Shown here one piece after another: positions 12,601-27,600 of a DNA stretch of 64,000 nucleotides. Every line of letters begins with the position of its first letter. Within the stretch, counting starts at the first letter, position 1. Source of the DNA: Ancylostoma caninum (lineage: Eukaryota > Nematoda > Chromadorea > Rhabditida > Ancylostomatidae); contig JBAJFG010000013.1 of assembly GCA_037903475.1 (NCBI GenBank), positions 496,001 through 560,000 on the forward strand. Reading direction: 5' to 3'. The translations under genes were made by a program, and so were the position numbers. The notes below the pieces were generated by a model. That model saw only the letters and a program-made list of their open reading frames with translations. It did not search any database and was not told the DNA's origin.

Positions 12601-15600
12601 CTGAGCGTTGCGAGCTGGATAAGACAGTACACACTGTGCTAGAAAAGTCCACAATAATGAAGTAACGTTCCTTTGTAGCTATATCACAATGGGACGAATC
12701 CTGGAAATGAAATAGAAATGACACTACTACACATGTTATATAAAGTGAACAGCAAGCTCTGACTCTCAAAGCAAATCAACATTCGAAAAAAGCAACTCGA
12801 GCACCGCCTAGATGTTTAGCTAAAGTACGAAATTTGTTTAGAATACAATAAATAACACGTAAAAACAACAACGAACACGACTTCTTGGCAAGCTAATCAC
12901 TAAAACGAAAACATGGGCGTCCAAGAAATGCGTGTAATGTGTTGAAAGTGTGACTAAATCCACTCAACACAAATTGACACAAGAAAGGATTAGAATATTC
13001 GCAAAGCTTTCAATTAATGTAGAAGCGAATAATGCTGCGATAACCATGACAAAAAACTCCGGCACTACTCCACTTCTTTGTCTCAAAATTCGGAAAATTC
13101 ATTACACCAAAGTTTGTTCATGGGCTTTGTTGAGGTCACAAGAATCATTTTCACTCCATTTATTTATATCTTCACCATGAAGCATATCTACAGGTTACTG
13201 TAGCTATAGTGTCTCACTGAATGTTCCACTGAACATTACAGAACAGTGGAATCAACCGCGAACCACGGTGTTGACGTGCCTAGATTCTTGTGGGAGTAAA
13301 TAGCAGGTGTCGTGGCGGCCAGCGGCTCCCAAGCTGCGATCTATGCGAAGTTCCATATGGTTTTATAGAAAAATTTTATGGCCTTCTCAAATATCTCATG
13401 CATTCTGAAGGAAATCAACGTTTTGCTGAATTTTTAGTTCATGGAACGAAAGACGCAAAAAAAAATTTTTTTTTGCAAATTCACTCCACAGAGCTAAAAC
13501 TCGGCGGCATCGCAGCAGGAACCGCTCGGAATACCACTATAGTTTCGGGTAAGTGAGTGTGAGCAAACGCAAACCGCGAAGCTCCTCCGGATTTCTCCGA
13601 CGTGGTGTGTCTTGCTTCGAAAGTAGGAATGTCGGTTAGGCTAGGTCTTCCCGGGGTTCGCGACCCCCAACTAATGGCAATCATCGAAGAGCACCCGTTC
13701 ACAACAACACATTTGGTTTTGCAGAACCTCGTCGGTGATTGCTGTCAGACCATTCCTTCCTCCAGTAAGAAGGGGGGGGGGAGATGAAAAAAAAAACTCA
13801 ACGAGTAGATGTCGCGCCGAGTACCAGATTGATCCTCTTTAAAGGCAGCACCCACGAAAAATTTTGTCACTCAGGTTTTAGAGAGTTCGTGGGCTTCTGA
13901 TTATGAGAAGCATGAATATTGTGGTCACTTTTGTCAGAACTCAGGTTAAAATGGTTTTCGGATGCTACCAATTAGCTGCATTATAGCAATTCGGCCGGGT
14001 TACGCTGGTGGGGTAGATCAAGGAAGTCGATGACGCTGCCTTTATTGTCAACGAATTTTTTGGCGCAACTAGATAATCGACTGATTTTTCAGCTTTCATG
14101 GAGGAGAAAAAGCACAAACAAGAGGGAAGTAGAATGTTCACCACAGAGAAATACCTCAAGAAAAGAAACAAAACTTATGACTAAGTGTAACGAGCTAGCA
14201 AACAGAAACTCACTCTGTAATGGAAAATTTGAAAGTTCTGGGAAAAAGAAGCTATCTTACGGTCTAACAACAATTGAAAGAGCGTAAATGAGAGAAGCAG
14301 ATCATCACAATGTAACAATTCTCGTAATGAGCATGGAAAACAAACGTTTTCTTTGGAAAACTGACTGGATGCGGCAGAAAACAGCTGATTAGTATCGCGC
14401 CACACCTCATCCGCGGATACTCGGATACCAAGTCCAACTTGTTATATCTTGGAAACGCTGATGCCTTCGACGCTGCAACTTGCGTAAAATTACTGGGACT
14501 ATCGTCCAGATGAAGGTTATCGTAGGTGTTGCCTTTAAGAGATCTGCGCCACGGCTTTGCGACCAAACCTCGGTCGTTTAAGAGTAAACCATGAAGTATA
14601 GACCCTCTAATACAAAATGAACTGTTTTCCTCAACAGTTGGACGAGGAAGACGCACTGAAGCACTCCTCGAGACAGAGGCAACACCAAAATAAGGTCACG
14701 GCGACTTTGTGTTGAATTGCTGCAAAAATCGCTCAGTGCAGTCCATTCATTCCTTCTCATCTGGGAATACTTTCAAGAAGTAAATGAAACACATCAAAAA
14801 CTCCACTGTGTGACCCCAGCGTTGTTCAATAAAATGGATTCTACACTCCAACACAGCACCGTCCATCCATATCTCGCACCCCAAAGCGGCCGCAAGCTGG
14901 AGCAGTCAGGCTAGGAAGCTCTGCATTATATATTATAATCAGCAAACCTCTCGTTCACTGACTATTACTCCCCAGAAAATTTGGACGACTTCTTTGGGGA
15001 GAACTTTTTCGAAGACTGAAGGAATACCAAAATTGCCTTCCAGAAGGCGCTAAAAGGTCCAACTCGAATTGTATGGTAATCGGAGAACATCTATCTACCT
15101 CATTGCCAAAGATTTGCGGATTACAACACTTCTAAGCCCTTTCGAAAAGATCAATTTCGAAATAAGTTATGGGGTTCGGGATCGAAGGGATGAAAACGTG
15201 CATTATTTTTGCACCAACCTAATACTTCGACTGGTGTTCCTGAGAAATGAAAACAACTGTGTAGAATCACCGATAGAACCGATGTGAAGCTGTGAAATTG
15301 TTGATGTGCCCCGTAAAGGGGTCAAGATTTGGTGTCAACGAATATAAGTGGCACTTTGGAGATGTTCAATACACTAATTCTGTGTCTCAATTACAATAAA
15401 TCAACTCTCTTAAGAAAACTATGGTGAGAAGTCGGATTTCGACTGCACTAAAATGTGAGACGCATGCGCCCGTTCAAACAAGCGTTAGTGGTAGATTTCA
15501 TGTGCTCGACCAGTTGAGCACTTGGTAGCCAGAGTTAAACCAGCAATCCGACTGGGGATATATATAGATAGATATATATATAGGAAAAGCGTACCTGGAA

Positions 15601-18600
15601 TAGTGGTGCATTCACCAAATCACCGCACATCAGCATCATGATTAACCTACAGTAGAGCTCAAACGAATTCGATTTCCTGGTCCATTCATTGACTGGTGTT
15701 TTCTGAGGCATAATCATGATGGGTGCGATAATTCATTTAGGGAGAACTTCCCTACACTAGCCGACAGAGCCTGGGAAGCTAAGAAATTATAGCTGCTATA
15801 CCTTTCCTAAAGGTTCAAATCTTCAGCAATTCTAAAAACGCTTCCCTGTAAAATAATCAACACCCTTCTTAATCACAATGCAGTTTTGCTTTAAGATTCC
15901 ATGCACACTTCCAAATCTGCTCCGACTGATGTCATACTGTGCAGAAGCCTACTAAGCAAAATAGCAGTCCGTAGCACATTATTTATCACCCTTTCGTAGA
16001 ATTAATCTCCACCATGTGATACGCTTTCCTATCAAGAAGATAAAGTGCTTTGCTAGGAAGAACATGAAAACAAGGGACTAGGGACCACTGCTTGCACCCC
16101 AGGATCTTCTCTTCCGCAAGTGGTGCATGTTCGTGGTAAACAGGTTTTAGATAGAGATCATCTATAAGTAAGCTTAGCTTCGGCTACGCCCATAACCTCT
16201 GCTTATTCATGCCTCAATCCAACAAATTCATGATGACGAGAGCTGTCTCCCAAAAGTTTCGATGTGCTGTTTTAGGGGTCGTCTTTCAAACATCAAACCT
16301 AACAGGATAGGCTGTTGCCCCGAAAATGCGGCCACATACTGTATCACAAGTCAAATGATGAATGTTATAACGCAGACGATAAGAAATATTCAGGGAACGT
16401 GTATCGTTGTTGCAAACCTCGCAAAGGTTGCACCTCCACATCAAATGTTAACCTGCATTAATATGCTTTAACTGTTATGGGATCAACGCTTGGGTTAACA
16501 CGTATCAAAAAGTGTGAATGAGTGTTGGGGTACTGCCTCCACTGCCTCCAATGCGAAGTATGCAGTAACGATTGTCTTGTCCTGTCGCAATTGGCAAGCG
16601 CGGACCGTATGCCAATGCAATCGATTGATTCTCCTTACATCGTCACTATCAACGTCACAAGAATATCAGGGGCGGAAAGGATGGAACAGCTGCGGAAAAG
16701 ACCTCGTTGGCGATTGGACGAAGCTGTTCGGTGGAGATGTGAAGAAATCAGTCGAACTGTTCGCACGGGAGGCCAGATATTCGTTACGCCGGTGTGATAA
16801 AAGAGTGTAAACAATAAACAACAATAAACAACGAAAACGTTTGAGGCACCTAATATTATCACTTCTACAGGGTGCTCTGAAACCATGGCGGTACAACCTT
16901 CGTGAGCCCAAGCTATATTTCACAGTGACGCAGTAGTCGCGACCATACAGCCTCATCCATTTTGTACAACACAATAAGGACTTGCGTTTCTCTCAAGTTT
17001 TAAAGTTTTATGGGGGGTGGGGTGTGAAGGGTCGGTAATCGAGGACGGTGAATATGGATAGAGGGGGATGACAAGGGCAACTCGTTTCCTGCAGGTAAGC
17101 GACGCTCCATGCACCCGAGCTCCACTCACTGTTCATCTCGTATCTTCTCTGGTCAGCCTAAGCCAACTCCTCTTCTGTACCGAATTCGAACTTTTGGAGC
17201 CCCGTGACTCGCTGTTCGTACGCGACAAAAGGAAAATGAGCTGCCAAAACAGGGTTTTCCGCCAGCTTGTATTTATATTTCTAACTACCTAAATCTAGAT
17301 GAAATTACGTTTTCAAGAGCAATTGTAAGAGTGTGATGGTAGAGGAGGAGAAGTGCTCCTAAATAACTACGAACACTGGGCTGATCACCCCAGAGGAATT
17401 AAACACATTCTCTGGAGTTCAACGGCAACCTTTTTGGCGAGGAAATGTGTTAGGCAATACATTTTGCGGGATCGAAATCTTGCTTTGCAAGATATTTTCC
17501 GGAAGAATAGACCACAACTACAATTGGCAAGGCAAAAGGCGAGAGAGTGTCCTGGCGACCAGTCTTCCTAATGTTTGACGATATAAAGGCAAGAAAATAT
17601 GGGGACAATCTATTTTCCGGAAGTTTGGCACGATAAAAGGCAGGTGAACATGTTGGTGAACCATTTTGCAGGTGTTTGCCAAGATGGACGGCTAGCAAAC
17701 ATGCTGCCAACACAGTTTCCGGAACAAACACAATCAACGCTTCGGCTGCTAAGTCGATGCATAGGTTCAATTACCAAAGTTAGAAATAGGCACTTGAGAG
17801 AGTTGGCGCACATCAGGAGGGCGTCGGTATTGGATTGAAGTCTCACCGTTCCACCAACCCACAGCCAGATTTTTGCTCAAGGATGTCTATTGCTCAGACG
17901 ACTTTACACCGTGGATCACGGCAACTCCAAAGACTTCTTGTCTCCACGCACGGAATCGATGGACGTCATCGCCTCAATTGCTCCAGAAGGTACACTCTGG
18001 ATCGGAATTACTTCCTGAATCTGACCGTTAAATGTGAAGATTAATATTGTGGGGATTTCGGAGCCTTTTCCTAACAAAGGGAAGAAACAGGATAGCCAGG
18101 GTATGTGGTGAAATGTCCCGTGAAATGTAAAAGTGCAAGTTTTGCATGACGACAAATTTGCCGAGATTCGTATTGCGGCCTATCTACCAAGATTTCTATG
18201 ACATCCATTTGGTGAGACTTGCACGGTGACCTATTTGGCTGAACATTTTGTTTGGCAAGACATTTGGCGGAGTTCGCTTGCCTGGGTAGTTGGCAATCCC
18301 TACTGCCAGGTTGCCAAACAAACTTCGACTGGAGGGTTGTTTTTGCCTATATATTATGAGGAATAATGTGTTCACTTCATCCTTAGGCGGCGGTTCAGCC
18401 ATGGAAGGTGTCGATGCGTATGACGCAGTTGGTAAAGCAACGGACACCGAAGTTGAGTGCCGTGGTACGATTCTTTTGCACAAAATTTTGATAGCCGTTT
18501 TCGTTGGTAATATACTAGATGGGAACCTACTTATGGCAGTTCGATTGATGAACTTCATTTTTTTTCTGCTTAAGTTTCAAACACACCATCTCGATCTTGG

Positions 18601-21600
18601 CCAGAATTCTTAGGAAGCGACTTCTCATGTAGGCAGAGCAAACGGCCTTTGTTTTTGTTACAGTTGCCTTTCACATGATGGTTCTCCACTATCCCGGATA
18701 TCAAAGAATCGCTAATTGAAATTTCATATATGTTGGAAAGGCGAAATTAGGACTTTATGGTGTCTAAAACCATCTGCTCGATTGCCATGACAAGAAACGT
18801 TTTCGAAGTTTGATAATGCCGCTCGGGAGACATAGACGGGAAGACCACAGTGGGATCGACTTTTGCATGATTTTGGCTCATATGAATGTCACCGATAAGC
18901 TCATGCACAACCGCTGAGCAACACTCAGTCGTTCGCTAGTGACAATCGTGTATAGTAGTGTGCGGAGAAACATCCCGCTTATTGGTGGAACACCGGGTGA
19001 GTTTCCTCTTTACACTCGGTACTCATAGTTATCTGACCGGAATGAGTTGAATGTGCAGGTCAGAAGAGGTGTTTGATGGGTTAGAGCGCAGATTCAAGAA
19101 AATTGATCCACTTTCAGGCCTTGAAAACGACTTTTTATCGAAACGTAGTAAAGGTTTTCCTATAACAACCTGTGTGGCAGAAAAAACATTGAAGATATCA
19201 ATAGTTCCCATTAGCAACTATTTTGGTTTTTTGCTGGTTAGTCCGAAATGTCGAAGAGCGTCAAGTGAAGAGCGACAGTCATATAAACAAAAAAATTGTG
19301 TTCTGCCTGCATAAGATGTCGCTCAAAAATATCGGCCAATATCAAGACTGTGCGCAATAGGAGTCACGATGCAATACCAAGTGTTTTCCTCATCGAATGA
19401 GTTTCTAGACAGCGCCAGTAAGAATTGTGAATAATGATTGTGACAAGTTCTACAACAACAAAAAGTGTGATTCGATCATGGAGAGTGCAAGAACTCGCCT
19501 GATTAGGCAAGCAGGGCGCTTCAAATAATCGACTCAAAGCAGTAGTCTGCCAACGCTCCAAATCTCGCCCCATTAGGTAACGCTACCTGATCTATATTTT
19601 TGAATCAAATGCATACCAGGAGCCCATAGTAACTTTGATCTGCTCCACATATCACACGGTAGAACTCAGATAGCGCGTTTACTTGCATTCCGCAACGGAT
19701 GTCCCAATAGGATTCCAAAACACTGCTCGATGGTAATGGAAGGACTTCCAAAACTCAGGGCCTTATCTTTGAAATGGGGGTATAAAACAATATCACTCGC
19801 AGATCTTTTTCAACTTCTAGCTCTCCTGTTTGAAGCCAATGAGTCGTCACAATTTCGGTGCGTCATAAAACGAATGCGATACCAGCAGCAGAATGCAACA
19901 CCCACGATAATCTTCACTTTTGAACTTTTGAGAGTTTTCGAACCTCAGGTATTGTCCCGACAATTCTGTGATGGAAGTGCTATCAGAGACCCCGCATTTC
20001 ATGGGATATCACAAGTACAACATCACTTCAACAGTTCAAATCCAGCCTTCTGGTACGAGTTGACTGCTGCATAGAAGTAGCCGTGGGGTGATGTTAGAAC
20101 GAATCAGCTGTTTTCACCTACAATCGCTCAGTTTTTCTTTGAAAAAATTTTGTCCCGCGCAATTTCCCGTACCATTGTTACGATACTGTGGCTGAAACTA
20201 TCTGTTTGCTTTCTAATCTTACTTTCCACCATTTGTTTTCCATCTTCTCTTTTAATAACATCCATTTCTTCCTATTTTGTGTGTTTGTACTATTTCTTTT
20301 CCATTCTTTCCCAATTGTACTCGTTTTTTCTTCATCAATAAATCTGCGCGGCTCACACTTCATTTTCTTCTGATTTCCTTCTTTTCTGACTTGAATATGC
20401 AGCAAAAGCACGAAAATATCCAAATCCGTTGAGGAAATAGTGGCGATCAAGTCAGTGCTATCGACTTTTTGCCCTACCCCAAGCCTAACAACTCGACAGT
20501 TCTGTTCGATCACAGCAAATTCAGAGTATCCAAAAACTGTTTTCCGGTGACTTTCAAGTATTTAGAAGTGACCTTCATATTCGTGTTCTTCATGGTCGAA
20601 AACCTAACGTTATCTCGAAATCCTGGAGCTGAAAATTTTCATGGGTGCTGCCTTTAAGCGAAACACCTGAAAACTGTCTCGATTCGTGGTATTACAACAC
20701 AGAATGAATGTCAAAGATCGCAATCTAGTATAAAAAATAAGGATCAAAATGTTCCATGATGTTCTTCCATGATGTCTGTGCAAGGAATTATTTAGAGCAG
20801 CTCAATGAAACACAACAGCAATGACACGTATGCACTTATGGATAATTTAGGCGATCTCATTAGTTAATGTTTATCGAAAACTCGTCACCTTTCACATCAT
20901 ATCTCTTTGCACTTATTCTGTCCTCACAAGTATTAGAATTATAACCAAAAATGCCTTTCTAATGAGGTAGTGAGCAGATCGCGAATATTGCTTCCGTTTC
21001 ACATACACGACTCAGCAGTGTTTTCGCAGTTGGTTTGTGAGCCGTGTTCAAGATCATGCTTTTACCATCAGAAAATTGCTTACCAAGATAGAAGGATTAC
21101 CGGCGATTTGTGCACGACGCGTTCCATCAAGCTGATTGCGGATTTTCTCTGTGTGGTAACACCAAGTGATTTCGTAATTACTCAACGACGCCCGCGAGAT
21201 CTCTCTCATGCGTACCGCTAGGATTAGCTGCCATAGTAGCTGTTCAACATGTTCTGCTGCTTGGTTGGATATCATATTCCTAAACAAACAGACGAAGATG
21301 ATGGTGCCGATTCGGATGGTGAGCCCCACATATTTAGCAATTTCTGGATAGCAATCGCAGTGAGATTATGCCACACAAAATATCTAATCAAGTTTAATGT
21401 CGTATTACTACGCGCATAAGGATTTAGATTCAGAGGAATTATCGGGTAAGAGTTGAGGCAGGTTATAAGAAAAGCTCATTGTGAATGGTGCCAGAGCAGT
21501 GGCATATGCATGGCTCGTATGACTGTGAGTTGATCTCGTTTTAAACGAACATTATTTTTCTAGTCATTCGAACTATTTGCATGGAACTTTCTGCCAATGA

Positions 21601-24600
21601 CTTGCTCCGTTGTTCGAGGGGCTTTTATACTCTCTCATGAACTTTGCGATCCACTCGATGTTTTGAATGCAACCGTTACTTTCACAAGTAGTACTGATTC
21701 TATTGCTACTGCATTCAAGACATGCGTTCAGCTTCTCCCTAACCTTCGCTTTTAGCTATTGTCAACATTTTTTTCTTTTGATCCCCGCTTGAATAGCTTA
21801 ACCCTGATATATTACTTACTACAATTTGTTGCTCGATTAATTGATTTTGGGGAACGGATATGATCATCAGCTTTGAGAAGAGTGTTCTTTGATTTTATTT
21901 AGCCCAACACTGTACGAATAGTTGTTTTTCCCACTTCATAGGCTACAGTGTTATAACTATTTGTAGTTGTTTTGGTCTAGCAGATAAATCTTTGGAAAAC
22001 AAGCGGGCACAAACCTAATATTTGAACTTTTCAAAATGATATAGTGCCTAATAGATGAGCTTACATTTAGTACTTCAATGACTTGCCCACATTCAGAGTA
22101 ATGGAACTACTAAGTGCTTCCTTCACCTGCTGTCGCTACGGTTCTTACCTTATACCATGTTTCTTCTCGTCACCTTATACTGAGTATGCTTCTTGTGCGC
22201 CCCTCACACTTGCTTGAGTCTTTTTAATACTCTGGGATGCATTCGCGTCAACCCTTACATTCTAATGTTCTAACGTGTAATTGGAGTGATGAAAAAAACT
22301 CAAAAGATTTTTTTATTACCTCCTGCTAGGAGTGGTGAGCCACGATCTAAAACTGGCATCCGTCAAAATTTCCTGAAGTTAGAGTTAGAACAACTGTGGT
22401 GAAAAAGAGTATCGCTAATGTGTGACATAAAGAATTCTGACTCATCAGCATTGCTACTAGAATATTCGTCACGTAGCGCGCCCCCTTATGTGCACCGGTA
22501 AAGGAAAACCCCGCACTTTGTCTACGCAGATTCGGTAATTTTAGTCAAAAGAGTGTGGTAGGAACCACGAACCTCCAAGGAGAACGCATTTAAACGCTTG
22601 CAAATTCTCAAATTTCGCTGAGTCCTCGCGTCCTTCGCACCATTTTATCATTGAATATGGGTTCTACTTCTCTTAAAATCCAGCAAATGAATAGAATATC
22701 TCGAACAGTCGAGTTAGTGCTGTTCTCGAAGATGTCACAGACATGGCTAACGTTCTGAATATTAGGTTATCGAATCTATTCATTACGCTATTTATTGAGG
22801 TACTAGTTCCTAAAAATTTGATCATGAATGCAAAAGAAATTAATCCATTACTGAGTGTTGACTTTTTCAGGTCAATCTTCAATAATTCCACAAGAGTTCT
22901 CACCATTTGATCCGAATGAGCCAGCAATACCCAAAGAAATCAACTACCGCGGACAGACCGTTGTCGGCTTTGACTTGCGCGGCACCGATATGCTGTGTCT
23001 GCCACAGGTACTGCAATAACACATTTTTCCTCGATAACAATCAATAACATCTTGATTGTTTACAGGTTTATGAGTTGTTCCTCAAAAACATGGTCGGAGG
23101 GTTACATACGGTTTATACAAAACTGAAGCGACTAGATATAACGCCTATAATATGCAATGTTGAACAGGTAAGTAAGGCGATGGTCGAGGAGTCTAAGCAA
23201 TACTCTGCGATGTTTAGCGGTAGTCATCAATTCTGTACATACAGCATGTAATGTTCAATAACGAGTACATAAGCAGTAGAATGAATGAGTCTCTTTCCTA
23301 TAAATGAAGACCAAACGTGTAAGCATGGGCCATCATTATTGATTGACTTCAGGTCCGCGCTCTACGCAGTAAAAACGCCATACAACCAGGAGTAAATCGA
23401 TGCAAACTCATTGCTGCCACAGATTTCGATCGTCTATATGACGACTGCACAAACACATGGTAATAAGCGACAGCAACCTTAGTAGCTGCAATCAATTATC
23501 GATCTGCTTACAGCACTCGACCTGGTCGTCCACCGAAGCGCGCATCAGCAGTAGAAGAATGGACGGTGAAGCGTGAGAAGTTCGAAGGTAGTCTTTCTTC
23601 AGACAACTGGGGATTTCTTCTATTTTCAGTCGGTTCCATGTCTTCATGAGTAGACTGTTAGCCCAAAGATGGCACCTGACTTTGTCTGCAATTACGACTT
23701 TGTCCGTAGAATGCGTCTTGGAGGAGATTTTACTAAATGGCAGTCGGGAAACATGAGAGTGCAAGGAATCACACCACATACATATCAAAAAAGTGCAAAA
23801 ATTAGATTATTGGCCGACTTTGGAACGAGGTCGTAATTGCGGACAAAGTCGACCCAGGTGCCACCTCTGCGCTACCAGACTGTGCATATTCTGCCAATTA
23901 ACCAGGTCTAGAAAATTCATCGTGGTGATTGATTGATATCGGGTTCGCCCTGTGTGCAAACTATTAGCGATTTGCAGATCAGCAACAACAACAACAACAA
24001 CAACAGTGCTCCGGAGAGACTGAGTCGTTCGGTGGGGCTCCATGTGCTTCTCCGCTGAATCCATTGTTTCTTGGACAGTTTCTGCCGCAGTTCAGCGCTC
24101 AGCAACTTCTCGTCCAACATATGATGGCACTAGCTGCCGCACAAAAACAACCTGATATGTGGTGGGTGCCGTCAGTAATATGGTCAGTATGTATGTATAG
24201 TCTTTTATGTACAGTCGAATTTATCCAGCAGAGACGTGGTCTTTGGTGAGAGTTAGAGCGCAGACAATGAAGTGGGGACGTGGCCTCTCTCTTTGCCTTT
24301 AAAGCCTGCATATCCGTGATTGGCTGATTACTCCGCAGGGAGCAAAAACTTTAAAGTATACCGCTGGAGACTGCTGACAGCTATACTAATCAGCACAGTC
24401 GTAGAAGAAGTCTTTCACAGCAGGTTTATTCTAATAGCTGAAACAAAGTTATATCTGTGCGAATAAAGTGATGAAGTCAAAAAGCAAGCAGAAGACTAAT
24501 CGATAGAGCAAAACTTCCCATATTAAGAGATTGACCACCATTGCCATAAATTTTTCACAAGAGTAGTGATTAACGCGTATGCCACCTCTGGTCTTATTCT

Positions 24601-27600
24601 TTTTCTATTTCTCCGTCTAGTGGAAGGAACGAAACAGAGATTAGGTACCTTTGTTTTTGTTTTTGTTTATTATTTTTGCTACAAGTAGCCCTGTCCTGGC
24701 GGTATCGACCAAGGATACGAGACCAGCACCCTCGAACGCTTAGGGCGTTAGTATGCAAGTACATTGCACTATCGAGTGATGCAAGATATTAAATGTTCCG
24801 AAGGCAGTGCTCACGTGAAATTTTGACGTTGAGGTGTTAGCGCATAATGTTAGCTACAAAATACCCGAGAACTAAATTTTGGTGGTGGTTTTAAGCAAGC
24901 AAAAATCCTGCCATATAAGTCTTCACAGAGAGCTTCGCAGCAGATAAGGAGAATGTGTTTGAGATTTGCGTCTCAAACTGCATTTGAGTTTGTGCATCTC
25001 GTTACCAACTGCCTTTCCCTTCCTCCTCCTCCCCCCCCCCCCCCCCCCCGACACTGAGTATCCTTCCCTTATCGAACATGAGTTCCGTGAGTGTTGCCTT
25101 CAAAAAAGTTTTATTTTTGATGAAAGGTGTGAAAGCTTAAAGGCAGCACCCACGGAAATTTTCGTCTCAAAGATTTCAGCATGAATACCTTCATAATGCT
25201 TAAACATTCCAATAGCACCAAAACGTTGTTTTTAAAAGCTCTTGGCTTGTTAATGCGCAACGGGTGTGGTCGTGTTGCACGGGCCATAAAATGATGACCG
25301 AGATCAAAAGATCGACAACGCCCAGCGTAATAGCCCTGGAGCCTGGAGAAGAGACTAGCTCACACCAGAGCAATTTCACAGCCCACCCTAAACCGTAAGA
25401 GGTTAGCGAAGTCTATCCTAGGAGCCAAAGTGCCCTAAAATCACTGATCCAATCAAGAATCCAGAATCGATATCGATTCAACTCAGCCTAACTGGCACTA
25501 CAGTTAGCGCTTGCGTGAGCTAATTGCAACGCACATAGTCGTCTCTGAACGACAAATCCCACGGGAATCTTTCTGAAGTGAGCCAGAAAAGCCATGGCAC
25601 TTCACTTCCACAGAATTCCCATTGTCCTTAGCGCCAGATCGCTAAGAAAAGTAGTAAATTTCTATAAAAAGAGTGCAAAAAGTGTGGAATATAGAGCAGA
25701 CAGCGAAGACAGTGAGACCTGTAGCTCTACAACAGCGTTACTACAAAGTTACACTTCCGCCGACTGGATTTTAACACAACCACTATTTTTTTCCTGAAAT
25801 GCGGCCTTTCTACACTGTATTAGAAGAAGTAATAATTGAAAAACGTATATCAGTCAAGGAAGGTGTTGCTTTGAAATCAAAACTTCATGGAATTTCCTAA
25901 TGCAGCAAGAGTAATTAAAAATTGAAATTCTGATAAAAACTAGATGCAAAAACAGTTAAAGAGGTACAGACACCGTGCAATGCTAATAGGAAAGAGTCGA
26001 CGGTTACGAAAACCATAAAAAATCACGGAAAAATCAAAAGGAGCTAGGGTGGGATAAAGTGCAGCGAATTTCACGAGGATTTTGGCAAAACAGCTGATTC
26101 TGCTGCGCTGGCGCAACGAAGAACATACGCGGTAGCTCGTTCACAGTTATCACCATCACAAAGAACTACTAGTTAACGAGTTCAACGCAGGCTGTTTCCG
26201 CTGCTTGTCTTGTACGAAAACTATTTGGATTGTGCTGAAGTTCCTCCAAAAGTGAAAATCCGAGAGGCGAAAGTTCCCGTGGGTGCTGCCTTTAAACGAC
26301 ATCTGAGGCCCAAATTTGTCCTAAAACCTTCGTGTCTCCCTGAAAGTGAAGTTCTGATAACTTTTAATAATTGAGCCATAGCATATATCTTCAAGCTATG
26401 ATACAAGTACACCTCAAACTATACCTCAAATCCGTATTCCTAGTTATTTCAGGAGAAGGTGGGGTACTCATGCATCAAATCTCTGTTAAGCGTGCGGAGC
26501 AGTTAGTTGAGCGGATATATTATCTGAAGGAAAAGTCCAGTCTTTTTGAAAAAATTGAACAGTATGTCAATTTTCAGCGCACCATCAGACATGGGCATGT
26601 CAGCAGATGCAGAAGTGGAGGGAGCGCCGTTGAATCTATCAAAGACGAATCCAAATTCTGAAACAAGTGATAATGACTCGTTGGAGAACATGCGAAAAGA
26701 AGGCGACGTGCGTACACTAGTCAACCATTAATTAGTAATCGATCTGTGCTCAACTTTGGACTGTTTCTAGATTTCTCCAAATCAATCAATATCGGAACGC
26801 GGTGGATCGAACGGATCGAACAATTCTTCATCATCGGATCAGTCAACAACAGCCACAACAAAGATCATCTCACTAATCGATATGGCTAGCGAACACTTCA
26901 AACAGCAGATGGAATCAATACGCAAAGAACGAGGTCAGCAAGCTAGTCACTGATTGTATGGTCTATTAGCTCACAGAAGGCGCCTGATCCGACTTTGTCT
27001 GCAAGTACGACTTTGCCCACAGAATGCGTCTGGAAGGATATTTTAGCGAATGGAGTAGGGACACATAACAATGGAAGGAACCACACCAAATGCATATCAA
27101 AAAAAATGCAAGAAATAGATCAGTTAAAGGCAGCACTCACGGAAATTTTCACTTCTGAAATGGGTCGCTTACCACGTAGCCGGCCGCTGGACAATCTCAG
27201 CAGTAAGTTGAACACCTTGAATGGCCACCTACCTGCGAAGATACTGCCGTGGACACATATGCCGCTCTGGACATTAGGGTTCCGTCGCGCCAACTAACGC
27301 CTTTGACAGGGTGTGTGCATGTGGTTCAGAGGGGGCGTGTCTATGAAATTCGTACCATTTGCAGGGTTCCCTGCCGGGACCCATCACGGAACACTCGTCC
27401 GCGCTGTGGACACACATGAATTAGCGCCGTCATTTTCTGTGTTTTCCACGTGTTTCACGCTACGTCATCGTTGTCAGTGAGTTCATCGTCCCTAAAAACC
27501 CCGATATACTGCGAAATCTTCAACACAAAAATTTCCGTGAGTGCTGCCTTTAACCGAAAAATGATGGGGTCGTAGTTGCGGACAAAGTCGGATCGCCGCC

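Larger units (their letters stand above)
9657..22870 (+). other. dac-1 intron 1 (13.2 kb)
   Basis: No further exon is supported by combined frame, splice sites and homology. It holds TTAA-type elements (10941-11033 and 13839-14538, and an orphan right end at 20654-20657), a GTGCTC/GAGCAC palindrome near 15500, a TA-rich microsatellite near 15558, and a degenerate stretch at 17400-18320 with recurring TTTTCCGGAAG and TTTGGC words. A 91-codon frame at 16522-16797 is unassigned. A short frame near 13620-13760 weakly recalls a transposase helix-turn-helix. Large first introns of developmental regulators often hold enhancers, but I cannot point to one. Confidence 0.6.

Noticed and set aside
13602..13787. 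Frame weakly recalling a mariner helix-turn-helix
   Set aside because: Only a few positions match, no TIRs or further transposase parts are seen, and a G-run interrupts it.
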